Positions 1 to 8,564 of a DNA stretch of 50,456 nucleotides are shown in pieces. How positions within the stretch are numbered: the stretch's first letter is position 1; each line of letters begins with the position of its first letter. The stretch comes from an uncultured Eubacteriales bacterium (GTDB taxonomy: Bacteria > Bacillota_I > Bacilli_A > RF39 > UBA660), in assembly GCA_900320735.1 (NCBI GenBank), contig ONTJ01000023.1, forward strand, positions 1 through 50,456, in the 5' to 3' direction. The notes beneath the pieces are model-generated. The model made no database searches and was not told the origin of the DNA. It saw only the letters and a program-made list of their open reading frames with translations. Made by a program: the position numbers and the translations under genes.

Positions 1-34
1 AGAGTATTTAAAATAAATAGAAAAGAGGGAAATT

Positions 35-1405
35 ATGGAAGAGATAAATATATTAGATTTTCTAAATTATGTAAAAAAATATATAGTTATAATCATGATA
101 GTTTCATTAGTTTTGTTACTAGAAGCTATTGTTTATAACAAAACAGTAAAGACTCCAATGTATACTACATATACTACAGTTGTATTAACACAATCGAGTG
201 ATGCGTCTAATTCAACAATAACACAAAATGATATAACAATTAACCAAAAACTAGTATCTACTTATAGTGAAATCATAAAAAGTAAATTAGTATTAGAACA
301 AGTTATATCAGGCCTTAAATTAGAATATACATATACTGAACTTAAGAAAAATATATCAGTTGAGGCACTTGCAAATACTGAAATATTAAAGATATCAGTT
401 GAAGATGCAAATGCTGGTAAAGCGGCAAAAATTGCTAATAAAATAGCTACTGTATTTTCTAAGGAAGTTACTAAAATATATCAATTAAATAATATAAGTA
501 TACTTGATAAAGCACAAGTACCAAAGACAGTATCAAATAATACTCTTAAAAGAGATATGGCTATTTCTGTGTTTATTGGAATATTCTTATCAGTTGCAGT
601 CATATTTGTAATATATTATTTTGATGATTCAATCAAGTTAAGTGATAATTTAGAAGAAGAAGTAGGTCTTCCAATAGTAGCAAAAATATTTAAAAGTGAT
701 ATTAAAGATAAAACTAAAGGTAAGAAAGAAGAATTATTACTTGTTAAATATCCAAAATCACTTGTTAGTGAAAGTATAAAAACACTAAGAACTAATCTAC
801 AATTTTCATCAGTTGATAATGAAGTAAAGACAATATTAGTAACAAGTTCGATTCCAGGTGAAGGTAAGAGTTTTATAAGTTCTAATCTAGCAATTGCATT
901 TACTCAAACTGGTAAAAATGTATTAATTGTGGATTGTGATATGAGAAAGGGTAGACAACATAAAATATTTAAAGCATCTAATTCAAAGGGACTTTCTAAT
1001 TTACTTATTGATGATATTTCAAAATTTGATCGATATGTAAATCGAACAAATATAGAAAATCTAAGTTTGATTACAAGAGGTGCAGTACCACCAAACCCAA
1101 GTGAACTTCTAAACTCAAATAAAAATAAATTATTAATTAATTTATTAAAAGAAAAATACGATATAATAATATTCGATGGAGTTCCTTGTAATGGACTACC
1201 TGATTCAATAATTATGTCTAATTTAGTAGACCAAGTACTAATAGTATCTAGTGATAGCGTAACACCAAAATCAACATTTGAAAATACTAAGAAAACACTT
1301 GAAAAAGTTGATGCTCCTATTGCTGGTATAGTACTTAATAATATAGACAGAAAGAATAATAGCTATGGTAAATACTATAGTTATTATGAAGATATAAACA
1401 AATGA
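35..1405 (+). CDS. Fused Wzz-type chain-length protein and BY-family tyrosine kinase (CpsC-CpsD fusion)
   Basis: 456 aa. It probably controls capsule or exopolysaccharide chain length and export at the membrane through cyclic tyrosine phosphorylation. The N-terminal Wzz half lies between two membrane segments (about residues 16-34 and 174-196). The C-terminal BY-kinase half has a Walker A (SSIPGEGKS, about 270-278), a Walker A' (VLIVDCD, about 296-302) and a tyrosine-rich tail (YGKYYSYYED). In most Bacillota these halves are separate proteins (CpsC/CpsD, YwqC/YwqD), so a single fused chain is less usual. AGAGGG lies 5' of the ATG. The TGA stop overlaps the next ATG, so the PHP phosphatase that should dephosphorylate the tail is translationally coupled. 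The rest of the locus lies beyond the left edge. Confidence 0.9.
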   Translation: MEEINILDFLNYVKKYIVIIMIVSLVLLLEAIVYNKTVKTPMYTTYTTVVLTQSSDASNSTITQNDITINQKLVSTYSEIIKSKLVLEQVISGLKLEYTYTELKKNISVEALANTEILKISVEDANAGKAAKIANKIATVFSKEVTKIYQLNNISILDKAQVPKTVSNNTLKRDMAISVFIGIFLSVAVIFVIYYFDDSIKLSDNLEEEVGLPIVAKIFKSDIKDKTKGKKEELLLVKYPKSLVSESIKTLRTNLQFSSVDNEVKTILVTSSIPGEGKSFISSNLAIAFTQTGKNVLIVDCDMRKGRQHKIFKASNSKGLSNLLIDDISKFDRYVNRTNIENLSLITRGAVPPNPSELLNSNKNKLLINLLKEKYDIIIFDGVPCNGLPDSIIMSNLVDQVLIVSSDSVTPKSTFENTKKTLEKVDAPIAGIVLNNIDRKNNSYGKYYSYYEDINK

Positions 1406-2109
1406 TAGATGTACATAATCATTTGTTATTTGGAATTGATGATGGTTCTAAAAGCTTGGAAGATAGTGTGCTGATAATAAGAAAATTAAGTGAAATTGGT
1501 ATAACTGATATTATACTTACACCTCACTTTATTACTGATTCATCATATGTCAGTTCGAGAGAAAATAATTTGATTCTAATGGAAAAATTAAAAAATGCAT
1601 TAGATGAAAATAATATTAATGTTAATTTATATTTAGGAAATGAAATTTACATAGATAGAGAAATAGAAAAATTAATATATGAAAAAAAGATAAGTAAATT
1701 AAATAATACAAATTATTTACTTATAGAACTTCCTATGAGCGGAGAGTGGGAAGGATACCAAGACGTATTCATGGACTTAATTAATGATGGATACAATGTA
1801 GTACTTGCACATCCAGAAAGATATAATTCATTTCAAGCAGATTTTGATAAAATATATGAATTAGAAGAAATAGGTGTACTATTTCAATGTAATATTGGCA
1901 GTGTAATAGGTAATTATGGTAGGACAGCAAAAAAAATTATAAAGAGAATGTTGAAGGAAGATTTAATTTATATGTTTGGAACAGATATACATCGTGATAA
2001 AGGTGATTATAATTTTTTAAGTGATGCCAAGAAAATAATAAGAAAATACACAAGTGATGAAAAGATGAATGATTTACTTGTAAATAATGCAAAAAAAATA
2101 ATACAATAA
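1402..2109 (+). CDS. PHP-family protein-tyrosine phosphatase (CpsB/YwqE type)
   Basis: 235 aa, full length for the family. The N terminus MIDVHNHLLFGIDDG carries the metal-binding HxH of the PHP fold. Other conserved metal-ligand regions are TPHF (about 46-49), LAHPERY (about 135-141) and GTDIHR (about 193-198). Family members are Mn-dependent phosphatases that remove phosphate from the tyrosine tail of the BY kinase, so with the overlapping kinase gene upstream this forms a phosphorylation cycle for polysaccharide synthesis. The start has no strong Shine-Dalgarno; translation is probably coupled through the 4-nt overlap ATGA. A rho-independent terminator follows directly. Confidence 0.9.
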   Translation: MIDVHNHLLFGIDDGSKSLEDSVLIIRKLSEIGITDIILTPHFITDSSYVSSRENNLILMEKLKNALDENNINVNLYLGNEIYIDREIEKLIYEKKISKLNNTNYLLIELPMSGEWEGYQDVFMDLINDGYNVVLAHPERYNSFQADFDKIYELEEIGVLFQCNIGSVIGNYGRTAKKIIKRMLKEDLIYMFGTDIHRDKGDYNFLSDAKKIIRKYTSDEKMNDLLVNNAKKIIQ

Positions 2110-2124
2110 GTATTATTTTTTTTA
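2092..2124 (+). terminator. Rho-independent terminator of the tyrosine kinase/phosphatase operon
   Basis: The A-rich arm ending AATAATAC pairs with GTATTATT around loop AATAA, followed by a run of T. It overlaps the end of the phosphatase gene. Confidence 0.75.
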
Positions 2125-2167
2125 TAAAATATATGGACTATTTTTAAAGAAAATGGTATTATATAAG

Positions 2168-2173
2168 TATAAT
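2168..2173 (+). promoter_or_regulatory. Candidate -10 box for the DUF1292 gene
   Basis: TATAAT lies 30 nt before the start codon and just after the upstream terminator. No good -35 is visible at 17-bp spacing, so confidence is moderate. Confidence 0.45.
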
Positions 2174-2203
2174 TAGGATAGTAGACGATAAGGAGAATAG
2201 AAT

Positions 2204-2476
2204 ATGAAGGGTGAAAAATTTGAAATTAATATAGAAGGCTTAGGAAAGAAAGAAGCAACTTTAGTTACAATAATAAAATCAGAAGAAAAAAATACAGAAT
2301 ATGTATATTATTCGATTGATGAGGAAGATGGGAGTGCATCTATATATGCATCTAAGTTTGTTAATAAAGATGGAAAAGACATTATTAAAAATTTAGATGA
2401 TGAAGATGAAAGACAATATGCATATAATCTATTTTCTGAAACATATAAGAAATTAAAAGATAAAAAAGAAAATTAA
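2204..2476 (+). CDS. DUF1292 family protein (YrzB-like)
   Basis: 90 aa, acidic, no membrane segment. The pattern of short beta strands followed by an acidic C-terminal helix (DDEDERQYAYNLF, about 66-78) fits DUF1292, a family of small cytoplasmic Bacillota proteins of unknown function. AAGGAG lies before the ATG. It is 15 nt upstream of an unknown coiled-coil protein and probably co-transcribed with it. A second DUF1292 protein lies at 32996-33265, again immediately upstream of a gene of unknown role. The family assignment is from recognisable sequence; the function is unknown. Confidence 0.75.
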   Translation: MKGEKFEINIEGLGKKEATLVTIIKSEEKNTEYVYYSIDEEDGSASIYASKFVNKDGKDIIKNLDDEDERQYAYNLFSETYKKLKDKKEN

Positions 2477-2491
2477 ACAGGAGGTAATATT

Positions 2492-3571
2492 ATGAAAGTA
2501 AGTTCACTTGGAAAAGATGAAACACTATATTTACTAGAACTATATAAGAGTCTTCAACAAGTTGATGAAGAATTAGATTCGTACATAAGTAATACAGCGG
2601 CTCCTGAAGTTGATAATATTAAAAAAGCTATAGAAATAAAACAAAAGTCGGATGAAGAAGCTACCGAAATATTAAATTCTAATCATCAAATAAAAGACAC
2701 TAAAAAAATGATTAATTTACTTGAGGAATATTTAGATTCATCTGACAAGATAGAATCAAGTAATGCAAAATCAAGACAAATAATGTATGTTATTGAAGAA
2801 CTAATAGATAAGAAAAATGATATTGAAAACGAAATTAGAACTCTAGAAAATAGAGAAAAAATAGAAAAAACGTATGATGAAATAGAAATAATTGATTCTA
2901 GTAAGTGTAAAATAATTAATTGTGATATAAAATTTAAAGATAGTTTAACTGCAGAATATAATAAAAAAGAAAAACCAGTCCTTGTTAATAGAAAAAATGA
3001 TGTTACTGAAGAATTAATTAAATTCGTAGAAGAACATCTAAATGATAAAACTAAGGAAGAGGAAGAAAAATTAAAAATTGTTAATTTCAAAAAAGAATCA
3101 GATGATAAAAAAGAAGAAATCAATATTCAAAAAATAATTGATCTAGATAATAAAGTAGTTATAGAGGAACCTAAAAAAGAAATAGAAGAGCAAATTATAG
3201 AAGAATTACCTACACCTATGGAAGAGGTTGAAGTAGTTGAAGAAAACTATGTACCAATAACTGATATAATAGATCAAGATAATGTATCAAGTGACGAAGA
3301 AACTATAGTTTCAAATATAGATCCACTTGATAGACAATTTGAAGAATTAAATAAAGCTAAAGAAATTGTAAAAGATGAAGTGAAAGAAGAAAATATTAAA
3401 TATGTAGATGATGAAGTACATAATAAAAAAATTGCAAAAGTACCTCCACAAAAAAGAGATAGAGTATTTGCAGTATGGGAAGGATCATTTGAAATACCTA
3501 CAATAAAAAAAATAGAAAATAATAAAGGAATAATAAATTTAGATGCATTTATAAATGGTAAAGCTGCTTAG
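2492..3571 (+). CDS. Hypothetical acidic coiled-coil protein
   Basis: 359 aa, not recognised. Residues about 1-120 look like amphipathic helices or coiled coil rich in E, K, D and I. Residues about 120-310 are very acidic low-complexity sequence with repeated EE/EV stretches. A short C-terminal segment with different composition (VFAVWEGSFEIPTIKK, then INLDAFINGKAA) looks folded and may be the functional part. There is no signal peptide or membrane segment. AGGAGG is 7-8 nt from the ATG. It is in an operon with the DUF1292 gene and ends at a terminator. It could be a cytoplasmic scaffold; no function is claimed. Confidence 0.6.
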   Translation: MKVSSLGKDETLYLLELYKSLQQVDEELDSYISNTAAPEVDNIKKAIEIKQKSDEEATEILNSNHQIKDTKKMINLLEEYLDSSDKIESSNAKSRQIMYVIEELIDKKNDIENEIRTLENREKIEKTYDEIEIIDSSKCKIINCDIKFKDSLTAEYNKKEKPVLVNRKNDVTEELIKFVEEHLNDKTKEEEEKLKIVNFKKESDDKKEEINIQKIIDLDNKVVIEEPKKEIEEQIIEELPTPMEEVEVVEENYVPITDIIDQDNVSSDEETIVSNIDPLDRQFEELNKAKEIVKDEVKEENIKYVDDEVHNKKIAKVPPQKRDRVFAVWEGSFEIPTIKKIENNKGIINLDAFINGKAA

Positions 3572-3586
3572 AGCAGTTTTTCTTTA
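3557..3586 (+). terminator. Rho-independent terminator after the coiled-coil gene
   Basis: CTGCT pairs with AGCAG around TAG, extended by A-T pairs, then TTTTTC. The stop codon lies in the loop. Confidence 0.7.
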
Positions 3587-3623
3587 TTTTATAACAAAAA
3601 AAGATATTTTTTTATAAAAAGTA

Positions 3624-3652
3624 TTGATAAATATATAAAAAAATGGTATGCT
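3624..3652 (+). promoter_or_regulatory. Promoter of the HU gene
   Basis: TTGATA, 17-bp spacer, TATGCT, with an extended -10 TG one base upstream (TGGTATGCT). It lies 55 nt before the start codon. Confidence 0.65.
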
Positions 3653-3676
3653 TGATTTATAAGCATAGTATGCTTA
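3647..3676. repeat. Overlapping palindromes in the HU promoter and leader
   Basis: Three half-sites of one 7-mer follow each other: TATGCTT (3647-3653, overlapping the -10), AAGCATA (3661-3667) and TATGCTT (3669-3675). The last two form a perfect 8+1+8 inverted repeat at 3660-3676. This could be an operator or mutually exclusive leader hairpins. Confidence 0.6.
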
Positions 3677-3706
3677 TTAATACGACAAGATACGGAGGTT
3701 TAAAAC

Positions 3707-3982
3707 ATGTCAAAAGCAGAATTAATCGAAGCTATTGCAGCTAAATCAGGTTTAACAAAAGCTGATTCATCTCGTGCACTTGACGCATTTATGAGTGCAG
3801 TTGCAGAAACATTAAAAAAAGGAGATAAAATAACTTTAACAGGTTTCGGAACATTTGGAACTTCAAAAAGAGAAGCTAGAAATGGTAGAAATCCAAGAAC
3901 TGGTGAAGTAGTTAAAATAGCTGCTAGAACAAGCGTTTCATTCAAAGCAGGTTCTAAATTAAAAGAAGCAGTTAATAAATAA
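3707..3982 (+). CDS. hup: DNA-binding protein HU
   Basis: 91 aa, standard HU length. It is a dimeric histone-like protein that bends DNA in the nucleoid. The start MSKAELIEAIAAKSGL, the GFGTFGTSKREARNGRNPRTG core and the beta-arm with its NPRTGE proline are all typical. It has a good promoter upstream with a palindromic leader, CGGAGG before the ATG and its own terminator, so it is a monocistronic, probably highly expressed gene. The coding sequence has more GCA/GCT alanine codons than its neighbours, as expected for a highly expressed conserved gene. Confidence 0.96.
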   Translation: MSKAELIEAIAAKSGLTKADSSRALDAFMSAVAETLKKGDKITLTGFGTFGTSKREARNGRNPRTGEVVKIAARTSVSFKAGSKLKEAVNK

Positions 3983-3985
3983 TAG

Positions 3986-4013
3986 AAAACCATTCAACAT
4001 GAATGGTTTTTTT
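3986..4013 (+). terminator. HU terminator
   Basis: AAAACCATTC and GAATGGTTTT form a perfect 10-bp stem around AACAT, followed by T residues that run into the next promoter. Confidence 0.88.
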
Positions 4014-4014
4014 G

Positions 4015-4023
4015 TGGTATAAT
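4015..4023 (+). promoter_or_regulatory. Extended -10 promoter for cca, abutting the HU terminator
   Basis: TGGTATAAT directly follows the T-run of the HU terminator. The predicted start site is about 12 nt before the cca start codon. Confidence 0.65.
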
Positions 4024-4041
4024 TCTACTAGGAGAATGTTT

Positions 4042-5118
4042 ATGTATAATAGTGCGATTAAGATATTAAATTTATTAAATGAAAATGGGTATGAATCTTA
4101 TATTATTGGTGGCTATGTAAGGGATAAATTGCTTAATATTGAAAGTGATGATATTGATATAATAACAAATGCAAAACCAAGTGAATTATCTGATATATTT
4201 AATATAGAAATAGTAGATAATTATGGAAGCTGCAAACTTAAATATAACAATTATATTTATGATATAACTACTTTTAGAAAAGAATTTGATTATATTGATA
4301 ATAGGAGACCTTCTAATATAGAATATGTAAATACATTAAAGGAAGATTTAAATAGAAGAGATTTTACTATTAATACAATTTGTATTGATGCAAATGAGAA
4401 TTATGTAGATTTACTTGGTGGTATAGAAGATCTAAAAAATAAATTAATTAGGTGTGTAGGAGATGCAGATAAAAAAATAAAAGAAGATTCGCTTAGGATA
4501 CTAAGAGCTATCAGATTTTCATGTCTTTATGATTTATCAATTGATGGTGAATTAGCGCAAGCAATTTATAATAATAAAAGTCTTATTAACAATCTATCAT
4601 TTGATAGAATTAAGAGAGAATTAAATATTATTTTTATGAGCGGTAATCTTGGTAAATTCACTGATGTAATGAATGAATATGATTTATATGAAACACTTAA
4701 AATAAAACCTGTAAATGGCCTTAAAAAAGCTAATAATTATCTATCTATATGGGGTCAATTAGAATATTGTGATAATTATAATTTTTCCAATGAAGAAAAG
4801 AAATATATAAATGATTTTAAAGATATCATTAAACTTGGAATAGATAATTATACTATATATAAATATGATAGAGATATATTAGAAGAAGCAAAGATAATCC
4901 TAGATATTAATGTCGATATAGAAAAAATATATAATAACTTACCAATTAAATCAAGAAAAGATATAGATATAGAGTATGAAGACTTATGTAAATTATTTAA
5001 TGATAAATCAAATATAAATAAAATATATATGGAATTGGAAAAAGAAATATTGTATAATAGATTAAACAACACAAAAGCTAATATTATTTTATATTTAAAA
5101 GGTGATAATAATGAATAA
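4042..5118 (+). CDS. cca: CCA tRNA nucleotidyltransferase / poly(A) polymerase family
   Basis: 358 aa from the ATG at 4042, which is 7 nt after AGGAG; upstream in-frame starts lie inside the HU terminator or too close to the Shine-Dalgarno. It adds or repairs the 3' CCA of tRNAs. The nucleotidyltransferase signature GGYVRDKLL then DDIDI (about 22-40) gives the two metal-binding aspartates; RRDFTINTI (about 107-115) and RILRAIRF are the family's ATP/CTP-recognition and neck motifs. The C-terminal third is divergent and low in complexity. The gene is followed by dnaD, whose Shine-Dalgarno overlaps this gene's end. The family does not by itself separate a CCA-adding enzyme from a poly(A) polymerase; one tRNA in the window has CCA encoded. 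Confidence 0.88.
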   Translation: MYNSAIKILNLLNENGYESYIIGGYVRDKLLNIESDDIDIITNAKPSELSDIFNIEIVDNYGSCKLKYNNYIYDITTFRKEFDYIDNRRPSNIEYVNTLKEDLNRRDFTINTICIDANENYVDLLGGIEDLKNKLIRCVGDADKKIKEDSLRILRAIRFSCLYDLSIDGELAQAIYNNKSLINNLSFDRIKRELNIIFMSGNLGKFTDVMNEYDLYETLKIKPVNGLKKANNYLSIWGQLEYCDNYNFSNEEKKYINDFKDIIKLGIDNYTIYKYDRDILEEAKIILDINVDIEKIYNNLPIKSRKDIDIEYEDLCKLFNDKSNINKIYMELEKEILYNRLNNTKANIILYLKGDNNE

Positions 5119-5743
5119 AAATTTAATTGATGAATTATTAAGGATTAATAATAATTTAATTATTCCAAGCTATTTGATTAAATATAATGATAAAATGAAT
5201 TTAGAATTAAATGAATTTATTATGCTTACATATTTTCTAAATAATAAAGAAAAATTAGTATTTAATCCTAAGAAGATATCAGATGACTTATTTATTGATC
5301 AAAATAATGTACTTGATATAATTAATAGTTTGTTTGAAAAAGGTTTAATTAATATTGAAATGAATAAGCAAAATGGAATAATAGAAGAATATATATCGCT
5401 TGATATGTTCTTTTCTAAAATTAATTTACTTTTGATTGAAAATGAAAAATTAGATAATTCATCTGATATATATTCAAAGATAGAAAAAGAATTTGGAAGA
5501 ACACTATCACCCGTAGAATATGAGACAATAAATAAATGGATAGAAGGGAATGTATCTATAGATTTAATTCAAAGTGCTCTTAGAGAGGCAATATTAAATG
5601 GAGTAAATAGTATTAGATATATTGATAAAATATTGTTTGAATGGAATAAAAAAGGATATAAATCATCAGATGATATTATATCCAAAAATAAAAAAGATGA
5701 AGAAATTGAACAGATATATGATTATGATTGGTTAAATGAATAA
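5111..5743 (+). CDS. dnaD: DnaD-like replication initiation protein
   Basis: 210 aa from the ATG at 5111, preceded by AAAGGTG. The N-terminal part (about 1-95) is a winged-helix domain. The C-terminal DnaB/DnaD domain has the expected EFGRTLSPVEYETINKW (about 129-145) and a YIDKILFEWNKKG helix (about 174-186). In Bacillus DnaD helps load the replicative helicase and restart forks. The nearby cca and the converging ponA-recU match the Bacilli neighbourhood of dnaD. It is probably co-transcribed with cca and ends at a terminator shared with ponA. Confidence 0.85.
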   Translation: MNKNLIDELLRINNNLIIPSYLIKYNDKMNLELNEFIMLTYFLNNKEKLVFNPKKISDDLFIDQNNVLDIINSLFEKGLINIEMNKQNGIIEEYISLDMFFSKINLLLIENEKLDNSSDIYSKIEKEFGRTLSPVEYETINKWIEGNVSIDLIQSALREAILNGVNSIRYIDKILFEWNKKGYKSSDDIISKNKKDEEIEQIYDYDWLNE

Positions 5744-5773
5744 GACATATCATTAAGATATGTCTTATTTTTT
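5739..5773. terminator. Bidirectional terminator between dnaD and the PBP1A gene
   Basis: A 13-bp perfect stem (AATAAGACATATC / GATATGTCTTATT) with loop ATTAA. T-runs follow on both strands. Confidence 0.85.
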
Positions 5774-5774
5774 A

Positions 5775-8564
5775 TTAATTAACATTTACTGTTACTGTTC
5801 TTTTTGCAGTAATAGCTTGATTATTATATCTAGCAGTATAAGTTAATGTATATTTACCTGATTTTGTAAATTTAAACATTTCTTTTTGTTTTTTTGTTTC
5901 GTTAGTCTCATTACATACAACTGTTATATTAGATTGATTTGTAATATCTTTAGAATCTAAATAAATTTCAATTCCAGGATCTTGATAATTAAGACTATTT
6001 ATTGTATCATTTGAATTTCCGATCAATTTATATGTTAAATTTGTTTTTGGATCATCATTAACTTTTCTACCTTCTACATTAATTGATATACCGCTACTTT
6101 GTGTAACTTTCATATTACTATAACTAGTTTTTACTATATATGTAATATCATTATTCTGCCAAGTTGTACTAATATATGGTTTAGATACAAATCCAAGTGA
6201 TTTAGAAGTATTAGTACCTGAATCAACAGCAATTACTTCATAACCAAATTCACCATCATTAGCTTTTCTATTAGCAAGAGCCTCGTCAACTTTTTTGCCA
6301 TATAATCCGCTAAGTGATTTTCTTATTGCATCATCAGTTAAGTGACTTGGAATAGCAACAGCTTCCCATGATAATTCAACTTTATCACCACTTTCTTTAG
6401 CAGATAATCCGGTTGGATTAGGTAATGTTAAATATCTTGATGATACTTGAGTAGGTTGAGTTCCTCTTTTAAAGTATTCTGTAACTCTCATATCAGATGG
6501 AGTATTATCACTTGGAAGTAGAGAAGGTGATGTTTCTTTTTCTATTGTAACCTTAACAACACTATTTGGGACTGTAAAATATTTAGTACCACTAGTATCA
6601 GATATAGATGATATTACTTGTCTATATAATCTTCCACGTGCAGTGTAGTCTCCATTACCTAAATAGTAACCTCTTTCTTGTTCTGTATAACCATACCATA
6701 GAGATACAGCATATTCAGGGGTATATCCAGTAACCCACATGTCCATACAAGCTGATGAAGGATAACCATATTTTTTAATTGCTTCAGTTCCTAAAGATGA
6801 TGTTCCAGTCTTAGCTGCAAGTTTAACACCTCTTACAGTTCCATATATATTATTGGCACCTTCAACTGCATATATTAGTGCATCTGTTATCATATATGCT
6901 GTAGAATCAGACATAACTTTTGTTTTCTTATTTTTTAAACTAACTGTTTTACCAGTTTCAATATATTCAATTTTATTTACTGAATAAGGTTTAGTATAAT
7001 AACCACCATTAGCAAAAGCTGAATATGCACCAGCAAGTTCAACTGGATTAGAACCATTAAATGCACCAAGTGCATGAGCCTCATGTACAAATCCAGTACT
7101 ATCAATTTCAGGAGTTATACCAAGAGATGTAACAAATTTTTTAACATTTTCATTATTATTTGATTGGAATACCTTAAGCGCAGGTACATTTCTCGATTGA
7201 CCTAAAGCTTCTTTATAAGTCATAAGACCTTTATATGAATGATCAACATTATAAATAGAGTAGCCACTTGAATAAGTATGTGGACCATCTATGATTTGAG
7301 TTGCTAAACCAGCACCTTCATATTCGAATGCAGGACCATAATCAAATAGTGGCTTAGCACACGAACCTATGTGTCTTTTTATATCATTTGCATAGTTCAT
7401 AACTCTTTCACCATCTTGGTTTCTACCACCACCTGTAGCAACTAAAGCACCAGTATTAACATCTACTATAGCTATACCAGCTTGCACTTTATCATCTTTC
7501 CAATTCCATGTTTTTCCATCCATTATATCTTTTAAAACTTGTTGCTTTGCAGTATCTAAATTTGTATAAATTTTCATTCCAGTTGTATAAGGATTAAGAC
7601 CTGTTTTTTCTTCAATTTCATCAATTACAACATTTAAATATTGTTGATACATATTTTGTGAACCTTCAGGATTAGATTTTCTAAGTAAACTTTTAACAGG
7701 AATACTATTTGCATAATCTGCTTCTTCTTGAGATATATATCCATGTCTAACCATCAAGTATAATACTGTTTTTCTTCTAGCTTCTGCAGCCTCAGGATGT
7801 CTATATGGATCATATAGAGTAGGGGCTTGGAAAAGACCCGCAATTATAGAAGCTTCACTTAAATTGATATCTGAAACTGATTTACCAAAATAACTTTGGC
7901 AAGCTTGTTCTACACCATATGAATTATTTCCAAGGAATGGTATGTTAACATAAAATTCCATTATTTCTTCTTTTGAATATTTTTTTTCAAGTTTAAATAT
8001 AGAAATATATATATCAGTAAATTTTCTAACTATTCCATCAAAACCACTAGCTTCTGTTGAAGTATATCTGTTTTTTACAACTTGCATGTCTAGAGTAGAA
8101 CCACCACCAGCATTTCCACCTCTAGTAAGCTTATTAATTACTTGACCGGCAGATGCCTTTAAGAATCTTGGTAAGTCAAATCCATTGTGTTGCATGTATC
8201 TTGAATCTTCAGTAGCTATAATCGCATCAAGCAATACTTGAGGCAATTCATCATAATTTACATTTTTTCTTTTTTCAAGACCTAGTTTTGCAACTTGATT
8301 ACCATCTTTATCATATACTACAGATGATTCTGTACTATATAAATTTTCAGGATTAAATTTAGGGGCATGTGTAACAATGTATATTGCAAATATTATGCCA
8401 CCTATTAACATTAATAAAAATGTTATTAAAAATATATTAACTAATAATTTTATTATTTTTTTTCTTCTTATTTTACTTTTTCTTTTTGATTTATTACTCT
8501 TATTTTCGATTAGCTTAGTTTGCTTTCTTTCAATATTACTTTTTTTCTTAATTAACTTTTTCAT
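5775..8564 (-). CDS. ponA: Bifunctional class A penicillin-binding protein (PBP1A type)
   Basis: 929 aa from the ATG at 8564, preceded by GGTGG; the upstream in-frame start lies inside recU. It polymerises and cross-links peptidoglycan at the outer membrane face. It has a basic cytoplasmic tail, one membrane segment (about 42-65), a GT51 glycosyltransferase domain with the catalytic ATEDSRY (about 114-120), and a transpeptidase domain with SxxK (SCAK, about 402), SxN (SRN) and KTG (AAKTGTSS, about 582). The C terminus from about 715 looks like a fibronectin III-type segment followed by another beta-rich domain. It overlaps recU by 17 nt, the classic recU-ponA arrangement of Bacilli. Confidence 0.95.
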   Translation of the reverse strand: MKKLIKKKSNIERKQTKLIENKSNKSKRKSKIRRKKIIKLLVNIFLITFLLMLIGGIIFAIYIVTHAPKFNPENLYSTESSVVYDKDGNQVAKLGLEKRKNVNYDELPQVLLDAIIATEDSRYMQHNGFDLPRFLKASAGQVINKLTRGGNAGGGSTLDMQVVKNRYTSTEASGFDGIVRKFTDIYISIFKLEKKYSKEEIMEFYVNIPFLGNNSYGVEQACQSYFGKSVSDINLSEASIIAGLFQAPTLYDPYRHPEAAEARRKTVLYLMVRHGYISQEEADYANSIPVKSLLRKSNPEGSQNMYQQYLNVVIDEIEEKTGLNPYTTGMKIYTNLDTAKQQVLKDIMDGKTWNWKDDKVQAGIAIVDVNTGALVATGGGRNQDGERVMNYANDIKRHIGSCAKPLFDYGPAFEYEGAGLATQIIDGPHTYSSGYSIYNVDHSYKGLMTYKEALGQSRNVPALKVFQSNNNENVKKFVTSLGITPEIDSTGFVHEAHALGAFNGSNPVELAGAYSAFANGGYYTKPYSVNKIEYIETGKTVSLKNKKTKVMSDSTAYMITDALIYAVEGANNIYGTVRGVKLAAKTGTSSLGTEAIKKYGYPSSACMDMWVTGYTPEYAVSLWYGYTEQERGYYLGNGDYTARGRLYRQVISSISDTSGTKYFTVPNSVVKVTIEKETSPSLLPSDNTPSDMRVTEYFKRGTQPTQVSSRYLTLPNPTGLSAKESGDKVELSWEAVAIPSHLTDDAIRKSLSGLYGKKVDEALANRKANDGEFGYEVIAVDSGTNTSKSLGFVSKPYISTTWQNNDITYIVKTSYSNMKVTQSSGISINVEGRKVNDDPKTNLTYKLIGNSNDTINSLNYQDPGIEIYLDSKDITNQSNITVVCNETNETKKQKEMFKFTKSGKYTLTYTARYNNQAITAKRTVTVNVN

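Noticed and set aside
3986..4023. Longer cca protein starting within the HU terminator
   Set aside because: Upstream in-frame starts lie in the terminator stem or abut AGGAG; the ATG at 4042 has correct spacing.
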